Shown here in pieces: positions 8,725 through 16,785 of a stretch of 64,000 nt of DNA. The stretch is taken from the NCBI RefSeq assembly GCF_011059105.1, contig NZ_JAALLS010000010.1, forward strand, positions 62,001-126,000. Reading direction: 5' to 3'. A model generated the notes under the pieces. It ran no database searches. It was not told where the DNA came from and saw only the letters and a program-made list of their open reading frames with translations. This DNA comes from Fodinibius halophilus. Its GTDB lineage: Bacteria > Bacteroidota > Rhodothermia > Balneolales > Balneolaceae. A program made the translations under genes and the position numbers. The first letter of the stretch is position 1. Each line of letters starts with the position of its first letter.

Positions 8725-9495
8725 ATGATGAAAAAACTAATTGCATTTATCTATGGTGTTATTTGTTACCTGATTTTCTTTGCGAGCTTTTTGTGGATGA
8801 TATTATTTCTTGGAGGCTTTGAAGTCTATGCACCTACAGCAGTAAATGAGGGGGTATCAGGATCTCTGGCAGAATCCATTCTTATCAACTTGGGATTGAT
8901 TGCCTTGTTTGGGGTTCAGCACACTGTAATGGCACGGAAATCCTTCAAGGAGTGGTGGACGAAATTCGTGCCTCAGCCGTTAGAGCGTAGTACTTATGTG
9001 TTGTTTTCAGCCATTGCTTTAATTTTAATTCTTTGGTTTTGGCAGCCACTTCCAGAAACGGTTTGGCATGTTGATACAGTGTGGGTCTCTTTAGTCCTGC
9101 AGTGGGGGTTCTGGCTTGGCTGGCTAGTCCTGTTTCTTTCCACGTGGATGATTGATCACTTTAACTTATTTGGGCTCAAGCAGGTCTGGAATTATATGAG
9201 GGGTATAGAACAACACTCCCCGCAGTTTATGGAACCAGGATTTTATAAATATGTCCGCCACCCGCTTATGCTTGGTTTTTTAATCGCATTTTGGTCCATT
9301 CCACATATGACTGTAGGGCATTTTATTTTTTCTGGCGGGATGACTCTCTACATCTTGATAGGAGTTTTTTATGAAGAAAAGGCAATGGTTCAACGATTCG
9401 GAAATAAGTATAAGGATTATCGGGACCGGGTCCCCAAATTTTTTCCGAGGTTGAAGGTACGGAAAAAAGAATCACAGCAAGAGGAACATATGTGA
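8725..9495 (+). CDS. Integral membrane methyltransferase, MddA/NnrU/isoprenylcysteine methyltransferase type
   Basis: The 256-residue protein has about five or six membrane segments (LIAFIYGVICYLIFFASFLWMI; SILINLGLIALFGV; YVLFSAIALILILWFW; LVLQWGFWLGWLVLFLSTW). A conserved C-terminal block, PGFYKYVRHPLMLGFLIAFW, is followed by EEKAMVQRFGNKYKDYRDRVP. This is the RHP...E signature of ICMT-like methyltransferases that bind SAM at the membrane face. FGVQHTVMARKSFKEWW, PQPLERSTYVL and FGLKQVW resemble what I recall of methanethiol S-methyltransferase MddA, which makes dimethyl sulfide. That assignment is from memory and tentative; NnrU-like protein is the cautious name. The first of two adjacent Met codons is used as start. 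Confidence 0.75.
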   Translation: MMKKLIAFIYGVICYLIFFASFLWMILFLGGFEVYAPTAVNEGVSGSLAESILINLGLIALFGVQHTVMARKSFKEWWTKFVPQPLERSTYVLFSAIALILILWFWQPLPETVWHVDTVWVSLVLQWGFWLGWLVLFLSTWMIDHFNLFGLKQVWNYMRGIEQHSPQFMEPGFYKYVRHPLMLGFLIAFWSIPHMTVGHFIFSGGMTLYILIGVFYEEKAMVQRFGNKYKDYRDRVPKFFPRLKVRKKESQQEEHM

Positions 9496-9577
9496 TCATT
9501 ATTGACTGTAAGTAAGCATAGATCAAAGGTGCAAAGTTTCGCCTTGTTTTGTTATTAAAAAGAAAAAGAGGAGAGTC

Positions 9578-11194
9578 ATGATGAATAAAAAAATACTTAT
9601 ATGTTTATGCACTTTAGGATATATGATACTCGTACCTATTCAGGAGCTGCGCGCTCAGTCTCAGCAGTATGGGAAAGTCGATTTCAATGTTTCATGCACT
9701 GACGAAGTTCAGGCCGATTTTGACCATGCCTTGGCATTAATGCATCACATGATGTATGAGCAGGCCCGGGATAAATTTAAGAAAGTAGCCGAATCAGATT
9801 CCGAATGTGCAATAGCGCAATGGGGTATTGCCATGAGCTATGTCCATCCGCTATGGGGACAGCGTCCCGCGGATACTGAGTTTAAAGCGGGCAGCAAAGC
9901 TATAGCCAAGGCAAAAGGTATGGATGGAGTACCCCATCGAGAAATGGCGTACATAAATGCGCTAGAACCATTTTTTAAAAATTGGGAAGCAACATCTTAT
10001 CGTGATCAGCTTTCTGTTTTTGAGGAGGGATATCGAGAGTTACACGAGCAGTATCCGAATGATGAAGATGGGGCAGCATTTTATGCTTTGGGACATCTAG
10101 CTACTGCACCGCCTGAAGATGGGACGCTTAGCCATCAGCAAAAAGCGGGCGCAATGCTCGAAGAACTACATGAAAAGTATCCCCAGCATCCAGGACTATT
10201 CCATTACATTATTCACGCTTATGATAATCCAAAATTAGCTAAGCGAGCGGTGGATGTTGCACGAGCTTACGATAAAGTGGCCCCCGATGTTCCGCACGCC
10301 CTGCACATGCCAAGCCATATTTTTGTAAGACAGGGAATCTGGTCGGATGTCATCGATTGGAATAAGCGTTCGGCAGAGGCGGCACTTCGCCAGTCTTCAG
10401 AAGATGAAGTTTCGATGCATTACGTGCATGCGCTGGATTATCTGAACTATGCATATCTCCAGCGGGGAGAAGATAGAAAGGCGAAAAAAGTAGCTCAAAA
10501 AACGATAAAGGTCGAGAACGTGCAAGATCATCTGGGTTCGGCCTATTCGGTGGTAGCTGCACTGACGCGATACAATCTTGAACGCGAGGAATGGGATAAG
10601 TCTGCTCAAATTTCGCTGGAGTCTCCCAATAATTTTTTGGTGGATAAGTATCCAGCTGCACAATCGATGATCTATTTTGCTCGGGGCATTGGTTCGGCGC
10701 GGTCGGGCAATTTGAATGGAGCACGGCAAGCGATAGAAGCATTGAATAACATATATCAAACCCTAAATGAAAAAGGTGAAGAGTACTGGGCGGTGTTGAC
10801 TGATGCGCAGCGAATGGCTATTGAATCGTGGATGACTTTCGAAGAGGGGAGTCAGGAAAAAGCTCTTACATTAATGAAAAAGGCCGCTGATACCGAAGAT
10901 AGAGTTGGTAAGCATCCGATTACGCCCGGCCATATCTTGCCGGCGCGCGAATTGCTGGGAGATATACTTTTGAAAATGGATCGTCCCGAAGAAGCCTTGA
11001 AGGCTTATGAAGAAAGTTTGGCTATATCTGCCAATCGGTTACGAAGTCTATATGGTGCTGGTCGTGCGGCAGAGTTGGCAGGTGATATTGTTAAAGCAAA
11101 GGCACACTATAAGATGTTAATTACCATGACAACGTCAGATGAAGTGGATCGGCCAATATTTAAAGAGGTGCGTGATTTTCTTGCTACAAATTAA
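9578..11194 (+). CDS. Exported TPR protein, paralogue of the 12863-14557 product
   Basis: The 538-residue protein has a signal peptide (ILICLCTLGYMILVPIQELRAQ) and TPR-like helical pairs throughout (DFDHALALMHHMMYEQARDKF; AQWGIAMSYVHPLWGQ; ALKAYEESLAISANRLRSLYGAGRAAELAGD). A central block, HYIIHAYDNPKLAKRAVD then PHALHMPSHIFVRQGIWSDV, is shared nearly residue for residue with the second TPR protein downstream (HMPSHIYIRTGDY). The shared HMPSHI motif suggests a defined binding or catalytic surface, not plain scaffolding. The function is unknown. A GGAGAG site precedes the start. A small lipoprotein gene follows on the same strand. Confidence 0.8.
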   Translation: MMNKKILICLCTLGYMILVPIQELRAQSQQYGKVDFNVSCTDEVQADFDHALALMHHMMYEQARDKFKKVAESDSECAIAQWGIAMSYVHPLWGQRPADTEFKAGSKAIAKAKGMDGVPHREMAYINALEPFFKNWEATSYRDQLSVFEEGYRELHEQYPNDEDGAAFYALGHLATAPPEDGTLSHQQKAGAMLEELHEKYPQHPGLFHYIIHAYDNPKLAKRAVDVARAYDKVAPDVPHALHMPSHIFVRQGIWSDVIDWNKRSAEAALRQSSEDEVSMHYVHALDYLNYAYLQRGEDRKAKKVAQKTIKVENVQDHLGSAYSVVAALTRYNLEREEWDKSAQISLESPNNFLVDKYPAAQSMIYFARGIGSARSGNLNGARQAIEALNNIYQTLNEKGEEYWAVLTDAQRMAIESWMTFEEGSQEKALTLMKKAADTEDRVGKHPITPGHILPARELLGDILLKMDRPEEALKAYEESLAISANRLRSLYGAGRAAELAGDIVKAKAHYKMLITMTTSDEVDRPIFKEVRDFLATN

Positions 11195-11281
11195 AAGGAA
11201 ACCGTGTAATTGATATTATACTTTTATTCAAATACTATTCTACTGAAGAAGATTGATGAAAATCTTTTTGGAGAAATAGAA

Positions 11282-11989
11282 ATGGATTTTTTTAAACATA
11301 TGATGGTCCTTGTACTGGGACTAAGCGGGTTACTCTTTTCAGGATGTGCTTCGGTGTATGTTCCCAGTGCACAACACACTAATCTGATGAACGAAAAAGG
11401 GGAGCTCCATGCTGCGGCCCATGCCGGTGTGAATGGAGGTGATATACAGGCCGGATATGCGGTGTCGGATAACTTCGGGATTATTGGTGCTGCTTCTTTT
11501 GGCTCTTCGGAAGAAGAGGGAACCGCTGATGATTTTCATGAGCACAGCTATGCCGAGATAGGCGGCACCTATTTTAGACCGATTGGCACTAAGGGGCGAT
11601 ATGAGGTTATGGCTGGGGTTGGCGCAGGTTCTGCTGAGTCAGTCACGCAGTATAATTTCTTTGGTCCCCAGCAAGTAAAAGCAACCGGTGATTATACAAA
11701 GGTGTTTCTGCAAAATAATATTGGCGTGGAGACGGGAATATTGGAGGCCGGTGTGGCTATTCGGTTGGGACACGTCATTTTTAGAAAGTTTGAAACTTCA
11801 AATACAACCTATGAGGAATCAGAGAGAGGAACTTTTTTTGAGCCGTCAGCTTTTGCACGCCTGGGATGGAAAAATGTAAAATTTGAAACCCAAGTTGGTG
11901 TTGCCGGGCCGCTGCAGGATGATATCGCTTTTGACTATCGGACGTTATTGTTTTCTTTGGGGATACACCTGCAGTTTAACACCCAGTAA
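11282..11989 (+). CDS. Outer-membrane lipoprotein, beta-barrel-like, unknown function
   Basis: The ATG at 11282 gives 235 residues with a lipobox (LGLSGLLFSGCASVYVPS). The frame is open 24 codons upstream, but that part would bury the signal peptide. The mature sequence alternates short Gly-rich strands (YAVSDNFGIIGAASFGSSEEE, YEVMAGVGAGSAE, LEAGVAIRLGHVIF, FARLGWKNVKFETQVGVAG) and ends HLQFNTQ, as in small outer-membrane barrels. It lies 87 bases behind the TPR gene and converges with the TetR gene. No specific family was recognised. Confidence 0.75.
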   Translation: MDFFKHMMVLVLGLSGLLFSGCASVYVPSAQHTNLMNEKGELHAAAHAGVNGGDIQAGYAVSDNFGIIGAASFGSSEEEGTADDFHEHSYAEIGGTYFRPIGTKGRYEVMAGVGAGSAESVTQYNFFGPQQVKATGDYTKVFLQNNIGVETGILEAGVAIRLGHVIFRKFETSNTTYEESERGTFFEPSAFARLGWKNVKFETQVGVAGPLQDDIAFDYRTLLFSLGIHLQFNTQ

Positions 11990-11996
11990 AATCAGG

Positions 11997-12614
11997 CTAT
12001 CCCTTTTCTTCAAAAAGAAGCTGCAGATAGGTATGGTAATGAGCCAGCTGCTGAGCTACGGTTTTGGCTTCTTTAAGGGATTGAGACAGCACGAAAGCCC
12101 CTTCAAAAATGACAAGTAGCATATCAGCCAGACTTTCCAGGTCCACTTCCTGTTTAGGTGGATGATTCTCAACAACTTCTTCAAGCTTTGCTTTAACCCG
12201 GATACGCCATTTCAGCATCGACTCACGGATAAGTTCCTTGATTCGATCATCAAAAAGTTCGGATTGGTGGATATATGAGGCATAAAGACAGCCGGGGAAT
12301 GGGTCCTCCAGCGAACGCATCTCCTGTTCAAACAGCTTTACAAAAATAAGCAGCTGCTGCAGGGGATCGTCACTGAGCTCTTCTGCTTTATCCAGGGTTT
12401 CGTCTAGGTGTTGGGCATCATTTTCAGCATATCTTTTTACCAGGATATGTCCCAGTTCAGCTTTACTCGAAAAATGATGAAAAAAAGCTCCTTTGCTTAC
12501 CCCGGCACGTTCAATAACTGCATCAACCGTGGTGCCCCCAAAGCCATTATCGAGAATAAGCGTTTTGGCCGCATTCATAATCTTGGTACGTGTAGCTGTA
12601 GGATCTTTTTTCAT
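11997..12614 (-). CDS. TetR/AcrR-family transcriptional repressor
   Basis: The 205-residue regulator has an N-terminal TetR helix-turn-helix (TRTKIMNAAKTLILDNGFGG, then TTVDAVIERAGVSKGAFFHH and FSSKAELGHILV). The larger C-terminal ligand domain resembles the TetR_C_11/LmrA-YxaF type. It is divergent from the TPR lipoprotein gene starting at 12863, and the intergenic region carries a TetR-type palindrome at 12790-12807. That gene and the OsmC/methyltransferase genes behind it are the likely regulon. The inducer is unknown. Confidence 0.93.
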   Translation of the reverse strand: MKKDPTATRTKIMNAAKTLILDNGFGGTTVDAVIERAGVSKGAFFHHFSSKAELGHILVKRYAENDAQHLDETLDKAEELSDDPLQQLLIFVKLFEQEMRSLEDPFPGCLYASYIHQSELFDDRIKELIRESMLKWRIRVKAKLEEVVENHPPKQEVDLESLADMLLVIFEGAFVLSQSLKEAKTVAQQLAHYHTYLQLLFEEKG

Positions 12615-12626
12615 AATAATAAATTA

Positions 12627-12644
12627 TAACATACTGCCTGGTTT
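12627..12644. promoter_or_regulatory. Possible second, weaker TetR half-operator near the tetR start
   Basis: TAACATACTGCCTGGTTT, 13 bases upstream of the TetR start, reads AAACCAGGCAGTATGTTA on the other strand. It shares the TATGTTA half-site with the better palindrome at 12790-12807. This could allow autoregulation, but the left half is poor. Confidence 0.35.
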
Positions 12645-12789
12645 GTTCCAATAAAAGAAAATAATGGAGTAAAATCAGCAAGCTCAGATACTTTTTTAGT
12701 CCGATATATCACCATAAACAGTTATTTTAGGCGTTATAATGTGCTTGTTATCAATAATCATTTGACAATGTCTTTCTTGCCTTATTATA

Positions 12790-12807
12790 ATACCGACTAG
12801 TTGGTAT
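12790..12807. promoter_or_regulatory. TetR-type operator
   Basis: ATACCGACTAGTTGGTAT is an 18-base palindrome with a single mismatched pair. It has the TACC...GGTA layout common for AcrR/QacR-like operators. It lies 56 bases upstream of the ATG at 12863 and is probably the site through which the divergent TetR protein represses that gene. Confidence 0.7.
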
Positions 12808-12862
12808 GTTATAGTGTATGCCAATACAGTGGTATGGTAATAAAAACAAAAGGGAGATCGAT

Positions 12863-14557
12863 ATGATGAATTGTGTCAACAGGGCATTAAAAAATAGAAG
12901 CAGGTTTTGTCTGGTAATTTTCTTTGGTTTTATACTTCTGGGCGGTTGCACCTCGCAGGAAAAAGAGACGACTAAGAAATTATTTAAGGGGCAATTTGCG
13001 CCGTTACTACAAGGAATGGGTGATCATCATTTTGCAATATCAACCGATGATACTCTGGCGCAGGAGTTTTTTAACCAGGGCTTAACCCTTTCGTATGGTT
13101 TTAATCACAAAGAGGCCAATCGGTCATTTCGGCAAGCGGCAGAACTAGATCCCGATAATCCCATGGCCTGGTGGGGTGCGGCATTGGTGCTGGGGCCCAA
13201 TATCAATGCCGGAATGCCGGAAGATAATATCCCGCGGGCTTGGAAGGCCTTGCAAAAAGCCATTAAGTTGAAAGAGAACGGTACGCAAAAAGAGCAGGAC
13301 TATATTGAGGCTTTATCACATCGATATGAGAAAGATCCACCGGAAGACCGTACGCCGCTGGATTCAGCTTATGCTGAGGCGATGGGCAAGCTGGCCGAGA
13401 AGTATCCCAATGATCTGGATGCTCAAACCCTTTATGCGGAGGCGCTAATGGACCTGCACCCATGGAACTACTGGAAAAAGAATGGCGAAACTCAACCCTG
13501 GACCCCCAAAATACTGAAAGTACTGGAATCAGTGATGAAACGTGATCCCGATCACCCGGGGGCAAACCATCTCTATATTCATGCGGTGGAAGCGGAAAAA
13601 CCGGAAAAAGCCCTGGCCAGTGCCAATCGGCTCAGAACATTGGTCCCGGGCGCCGGACACCTGGTACATATGCCGTCTCATATATACATACGAACGGGAG
13701 ATTATCACCAGGGAACGCTAGCTAATGAACGGGCGGTAAAAGCGGATAACGAATATGTTAGGCAGTGTCGCCAGCAGGGGATCTACCCGTTGGCCTATGT
13801 GCCGCACAACTACCATTTTTTGTGGGCTACGGCTACTATGGAGGGGCGCTCCGAGCGTAGTCTCAAAGCGGCGCGTAACACCTCAAAGTTGGTCGATACT
13901 GAAACCATGCGTCAGCCGGGATTGGGTACCCTGCAACACTATTGGGTGATTCCTTTGTATGATCATGTGCGTTTTGCTCGCTGGGATAAAATCCTCTCAT
14001 ATCCTGAGCCTGCCAAAGATCTTATTTATCCGCGCAGTGTTTGGCATTATTCCAGAGGGATGGCTCATGTGGGACAGGAAAACCTTAACAAGGCCTCTGA
14101 TGAGTTGAATAAGTTGAAAACCATAGCAGCAGATGATACTCTCAAAGAAGTGACAATATGGGATATCAATACTACCCAAGAGCTTATGCAGATTGCGGTG
14201 CATGTATTGAAAGGGGAGATCGAAGCACAAAAAGGTAATTATGATCAGGCTATTGCCCAGCTTCGGGAAGCTGTTGAAATTGAAGATCAGTTAAATTACA
14301 ACGAGCCCCCGGACTGGTTTTTTCCCGTGCGACATAATCTGGGATCTCTCTTATTGCAAGCAGATCGCCCGGCAGAGGCAGAGTCGGTATATCGGGCCGA
14401 TTTGGCTAAGTTTCCTGATAACGGTTGGTCTCTCTACGGTTTGTGGCAGAGTTTGAAAGCGCAAGGAAAAAAGGTGAAAGCGGAAGAGGTAAAGAAGAAA
14501 TTTGATAAGAGTTGGAAGCACGCAGATGTTAGGTTGCAATCATCGCGTATTTTATGA
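12863..14557 (+). CDS. TPR lipoprotein, TetR-linked
   Basis: The ATG at 12863 (MMNCVNRALKN...) follows AAAGGGAG and gives 564 residues with a lipobox (VIFFGFILLGGCTSQEKE). The upstream in-frame ATG at 12818 lacks a ribosome site and lies only 10 bases past the operator. The mature part is made of TPR-like pairs (FFNQGLTLSYGFNHKEANRSF; AWWGAALVLGPNINAG; KEQDYIEALSHRYEKDPPEDR). A central HLYIHAVEAEKPEKALASAN block is followed by HLVHMPSHIYIRTGDYHQGT. It is a paralogue of the 9578 product but lipidated where that one is soluble. It probably heads an operon with the OsmC and methyltransferase genes. Confidence 0.85.
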   Translation: MMNCVNRALKNRSRFCLVIFFGFILLGGCTSQEKETTKKLFKGQFAPLLQGMGDHHFAISTDDTLAQEFFNQGLTLSYGFNHKEANRSFRQAAELDPDNPMAWWGAALVLGPNINAGMPEDNIPRAWKALQKAIKLKENGTQKEQDYIEALSHRYEKDPPEDRTPLDSAYAEAMGKLAEKYPNDLDAQTLYAEALMDLHPWNYWKKNGETQPWTPKILKVLESVMKRDPDHPGANHLYIHAVEAEKPEKALASANRLRTLVPGAGHLVHMPSHIYIRTGDYHQGTLANERAVKADNEYVRQCRQQGIYPLAYVPHNYHFLWATATMEGRSERSLKAARNTSKLVDTETMRQPGLGTLQHYWVIPLYDHVRFARWDKILSYPEPAKDLIYPRSVWHYSRGMAHVGQENLNKASDELNKLKTIAADDTLKEVTIWDINTTQELMQIAVHVLKGEIEAQKGNYDQAIAQLREAVEIEDQLNYNEPPDWFFPVRHNLGSLLLQADRPAEAESVYRADLAKFPDNGWSLYGLWQSLKAQGKKVKAEEVKKKFDKSWKHADVRLQSSRIL

Positions 14558-14630
14558 TGACTAATATTTGATGAAATCTTTTAGTACATTATTCAACGTA
14601 GGTGAGATATTAAAAAATAGAGGAGAGGAT

Positions 14631-15161
14631 ATGGCAGATCCACAGACGATAAAGGGAGCGTTTGAACGGAACCGGAAGGCTGTTAAGCTTCGTCCTTCAG
14701 CCGCTAAGAGCACGGCCACAACCAAAGTGCGGCTGCGCGATGGAACCACTTGTGAGGTTAAGCACAAGCACTGGAAATTCAAGGTAGATATCGGTGAAGC
14801 TGAAGGCGGTAACGATGCCGGTCCGGGGCCGGGGATTCTGGAGCGCGGGGCACTGGGCAGTTGCCTGGCAATCGGCTATTCGCAGCGGGCAGCGGTGTTG
14901 GGAATCCCCATAGATAACATTGAGGTCGAGGTAGAATCTGATTTTGATGCCCGCGGGATGTTGTATTTGGACGATGAGCGTCCGCCCGGTTTTGAAGCGT
15001 TACGCTATATTGTACATATAGAAAGCCCGGCCTCTGAGGATGAGATCATGCGTGTGATAGAGGAAACAGATAAGCACAGCCCGGTGCTTGACGACTTTAG
15101 CAGAGCTATTCCCATTGAACGTGAAGTGAAAATTACAAAAGCTAAGGGAGAGACGTTATGA
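14631..15161 (+). CDS. OsmC-like protein with one of the two redox cysteines replaced
   Basis: AGAGGAGAGGAT directly precedes the ATG at 14631, so the 176-residue form MADPQTIKGAFERN is the product; earlier in-frame starts lack a site. The OsmC core is seen in KHWKFKVDIGEAEGGNDAGP and the segment around ERGALGSCLAIGYSQRA, which holds one conserved Cys (C78). The second position, normally Cys-Pro-Val, reads HSPVLDDF, so Ser150 replaces the resolving Cys. OsmC proteins reduce organic hydroperoxides with a Cys pair; this one may not, or may have a binding role. Its stop overlaps the next start by 4 bases (ATGA). Confidence 0.87.
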   Translation: MADPQTIKGAFERNRKAVKLRPSAAKSTATTKVRLRDGTTCEVKHKHWKFKVDIGEAEGGNDAGPGPGILERGALGSCLAIGYSQRAAVLGIPIDNIEVEVESDFDARGMLYLDDERPPGFEALRYIVHIESPASEDEIMRVIEETDKHSPVLDDFSRAIPIEREVKITKAKGETL

Positions 15162-15853
15162 GTATAAATATTATGAACCGCATACCGATAATTTTGCGAT
15201 CACAACCTGACCCCCGATTTATTGCTCAACAACTTAGGAGGCCTTCAGGGGATTTTGCCCAAGAAATTGGCCAAAAAATGGATATAGTAAATAAACCATT
15301 ATTTGACTTAACTCTTGAGGTATTGAATCCACAGCAAAACGATCGTATCCTTGAAATAGGTTTCGGTACGGGAAAGTTTTTTAAAAAACTGATTTCATTC
15401 GAAGAAAATATCAACATAAGTGGTATCGATTATTCCGAAGAGATGGTCAGACTGGCGAAACAAAATAATCCTGATCTGTTAGCTTCGGATAAGCTGGATC
15501 TCCGAAAAGGAGAAAGTGGGTCCCTTCCTTTTGATGATAGTTCGTTCGATAAAGTATTTTGCAATATGGTGATATACTTTTGGGAGCAACCCAAAAAGCA
15601 CCTTGCTGAAATTTATCGCATATTGAAACCGGGGGGAGAGTTTTATACTGGGATGAGAGAATATGAAAGTATGCTTGTTTTTCCTTTTGTAGAGCATGGT
15701 TTTAATCTATATAAAGTAGATCAATGGGAAGATATCTTAGGTGAAAATGGCTTTTCGTTGCTGGAGTTGCGAAGACAACAGGATCCTCCAATAGAAATTG
15801 GAGATATCAAAAAACAGCTTACTTCTTGTTGTATTGCAGCTCGAAAAGAGTAG
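15158..15853 (+). CDS. Class I SAM-dependent methyltransferase
   Basis: The 231-residue protein has motif I LEIGFGTGKF, acidic motif II ISGIDYSEEM, FDKVFCNMVIYFW (motif IV) and LAEIYRILKPGGEFYTGM (post-II), the Methyltransf_11 layout. The first 50 residues are a helical cap (FAQEIGQKMDIVNKPLF). The C-terminus ends TSCCIAARKE with a vicinal Cys pair. Translation is coupled to the OsmC-like gene by an ATGA overlap, so the two probably act on a linked substrate. The methyl acceptor is unknown. Confidence 0.88.
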   Translation: MSINIMNRIPIILRSQPDPRFIAQQLRRPSGDFAQEIGQKMDIVNKPLFDLTLEVLNPQQNDRILEIGFGTGKFFKKLISFEENINISGIDYSEEMVRLAKQNNPDLLASDKLDLRKGESGSLPFDDSSFDKVFCNMVIYFWEQPKKHLAEIYRILKPGGEFYTGMREYESMLVFPFVEHGFNLYKVDQWEDILGENGFSLLELRRQQDPPIEIGDIKKQLTSCCIAARKE

Positions 15854-15902
15854 TATAGTGTTTACTTATGTATTTTTATTACGAATCCTTAAATAACCTA
15901 TT

Positions 15903-16718
15903 ATGAGACCAGAACTTCAGCGGAGAGTACAGCGATATGGATGGGATTATTCCTCTCCGCACTACGAAAAGGGGTGGGATAAACAGCTCTGGCCGGCTCA
16001 GCAGCGGTTGCTGGAGAACGTTAATCTACAGCCTGGTGAAGACGTTCTGGATGTCTCTTGCGGTACGGGATTGGTGACCCTGCCTATTGCCCAAAAAGTG
16101 GGAAAAAGGGGTAAGGTTATGGGCATTGATCTCTCCGAGAAGATGATTGAAAAAGCTGCTGATAAAGCTGAAGGGGCGGACATTTCGAATGTTTCGTTTG
16201 AGCGGATGGATGCTGAAGAATTAGATTTGGCCGATGACCGTTTTGATGTGGCGGTGAATTCGTTGGGGATGATGTATTACCCCAATCCCGAAAAAGCCAT
16301 AGCAGAAATGTATAGAGTAACCAAGAAAGAGGGAAGGGCCGCTGCATTGGTATGGGGAAAACGCAGCAGCTGTGGTTGGGCCGGGATATTCCCTATTGTA
16401 GATCGGCGCGTACAAACAGATGTGTGTCCGCTCTTTTTTAGCTTAGGTACGGGTGACAGGTTGAAAAAACACTTCAAAGAGGTCGGTTTTAAACAGGTAC
16501 GTTTAGAACGATTTAACATGACCCTGCCTTTCCATTCGGATGAGGAGGCAATAATCAGCGCCTTTTTGGGTGGAGCAGTGGCAATGGCATATCGAAAGTT
16601 TGAGGAAGAGGAAAAAGAAGAAGCGCATCAAGAATACCTGGAATCAATAAAACCGTATTGGAATGGAACGGCTTATGAGATCCCGGGGGAGTTTGTAATT
16701 GTAGCTGGGGATAAGTAA
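15903..16718 (+). CDS. UbiE-like SAM-dependent methyltransferase
   Basis: The 271-residue protein shows motif I VLDVSCGTGLVTLPIAQ, motif II VMGIDLSEKMIEKA, FDVAVNSLGMMYY and a post-motif EMYRVTKKEGRAAALVWG. A Cys-bearing insert follows (SSCGWAGIFPIVDRRVQ, then TDVCPLFFSLG). It lies 49 bases after the previous methyltransferase on the same strand and may be the last gene of the TetR-linked operon. The two conserved-looking Cys residues could bind a thiol or metalloid, but no family known to me fixes the substrate. Confidence 0.86.
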   Translation: MRPELQRRVQRYGWDYSSPHYEKGWDKQLWPAQQRLLENVNLQPGEDVLDVSCGTGLVTLPIAQKVGKRGKVMGIDLSEKMIEKAADKAEGADISNVSFERMDAEELDLADDRFDVAVNSLGMMYYPNPEKAIAEMYRVTKKEGRAAALVWGKRSSCGWAGIFPIVDRRVQTDVCPLFFSLGTGDRLKKHFKEVGFKQVRLERFNMTLPFHSDEEAIISAFLGGAVAMAYRKFEEEEKEEAHQEYLESIKPYWNGTAYEIPGEFVIVAGDK

Positions 16719-16741
16719 TAATTTGATCAGGACTAGGTTCA

Positions 16742-16772
16742 ACCCTGTCAAGAATTTAAATCTTAACAGGGT
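16742..16772. terminator. Palindrome between convergent genes, probable bidirectional terminator
   Basis: ACCCTGTCAAGA (16742-16753) and TCTTAACAGGGT (16761-16772) pair over 12 bases with one G-U pair and a 7-base AT loop; TTCA/TGAA extends the stem beyond a bulge. It sits between converging stop codons. There is no strong T-run, so termination is likely but not certain. Similar AACCCTGTCAAG palindromes are common between Bacteroidota genes. Confidence 0.6.
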
Positions 16773-16785
16773 GAAATCCATGCGT

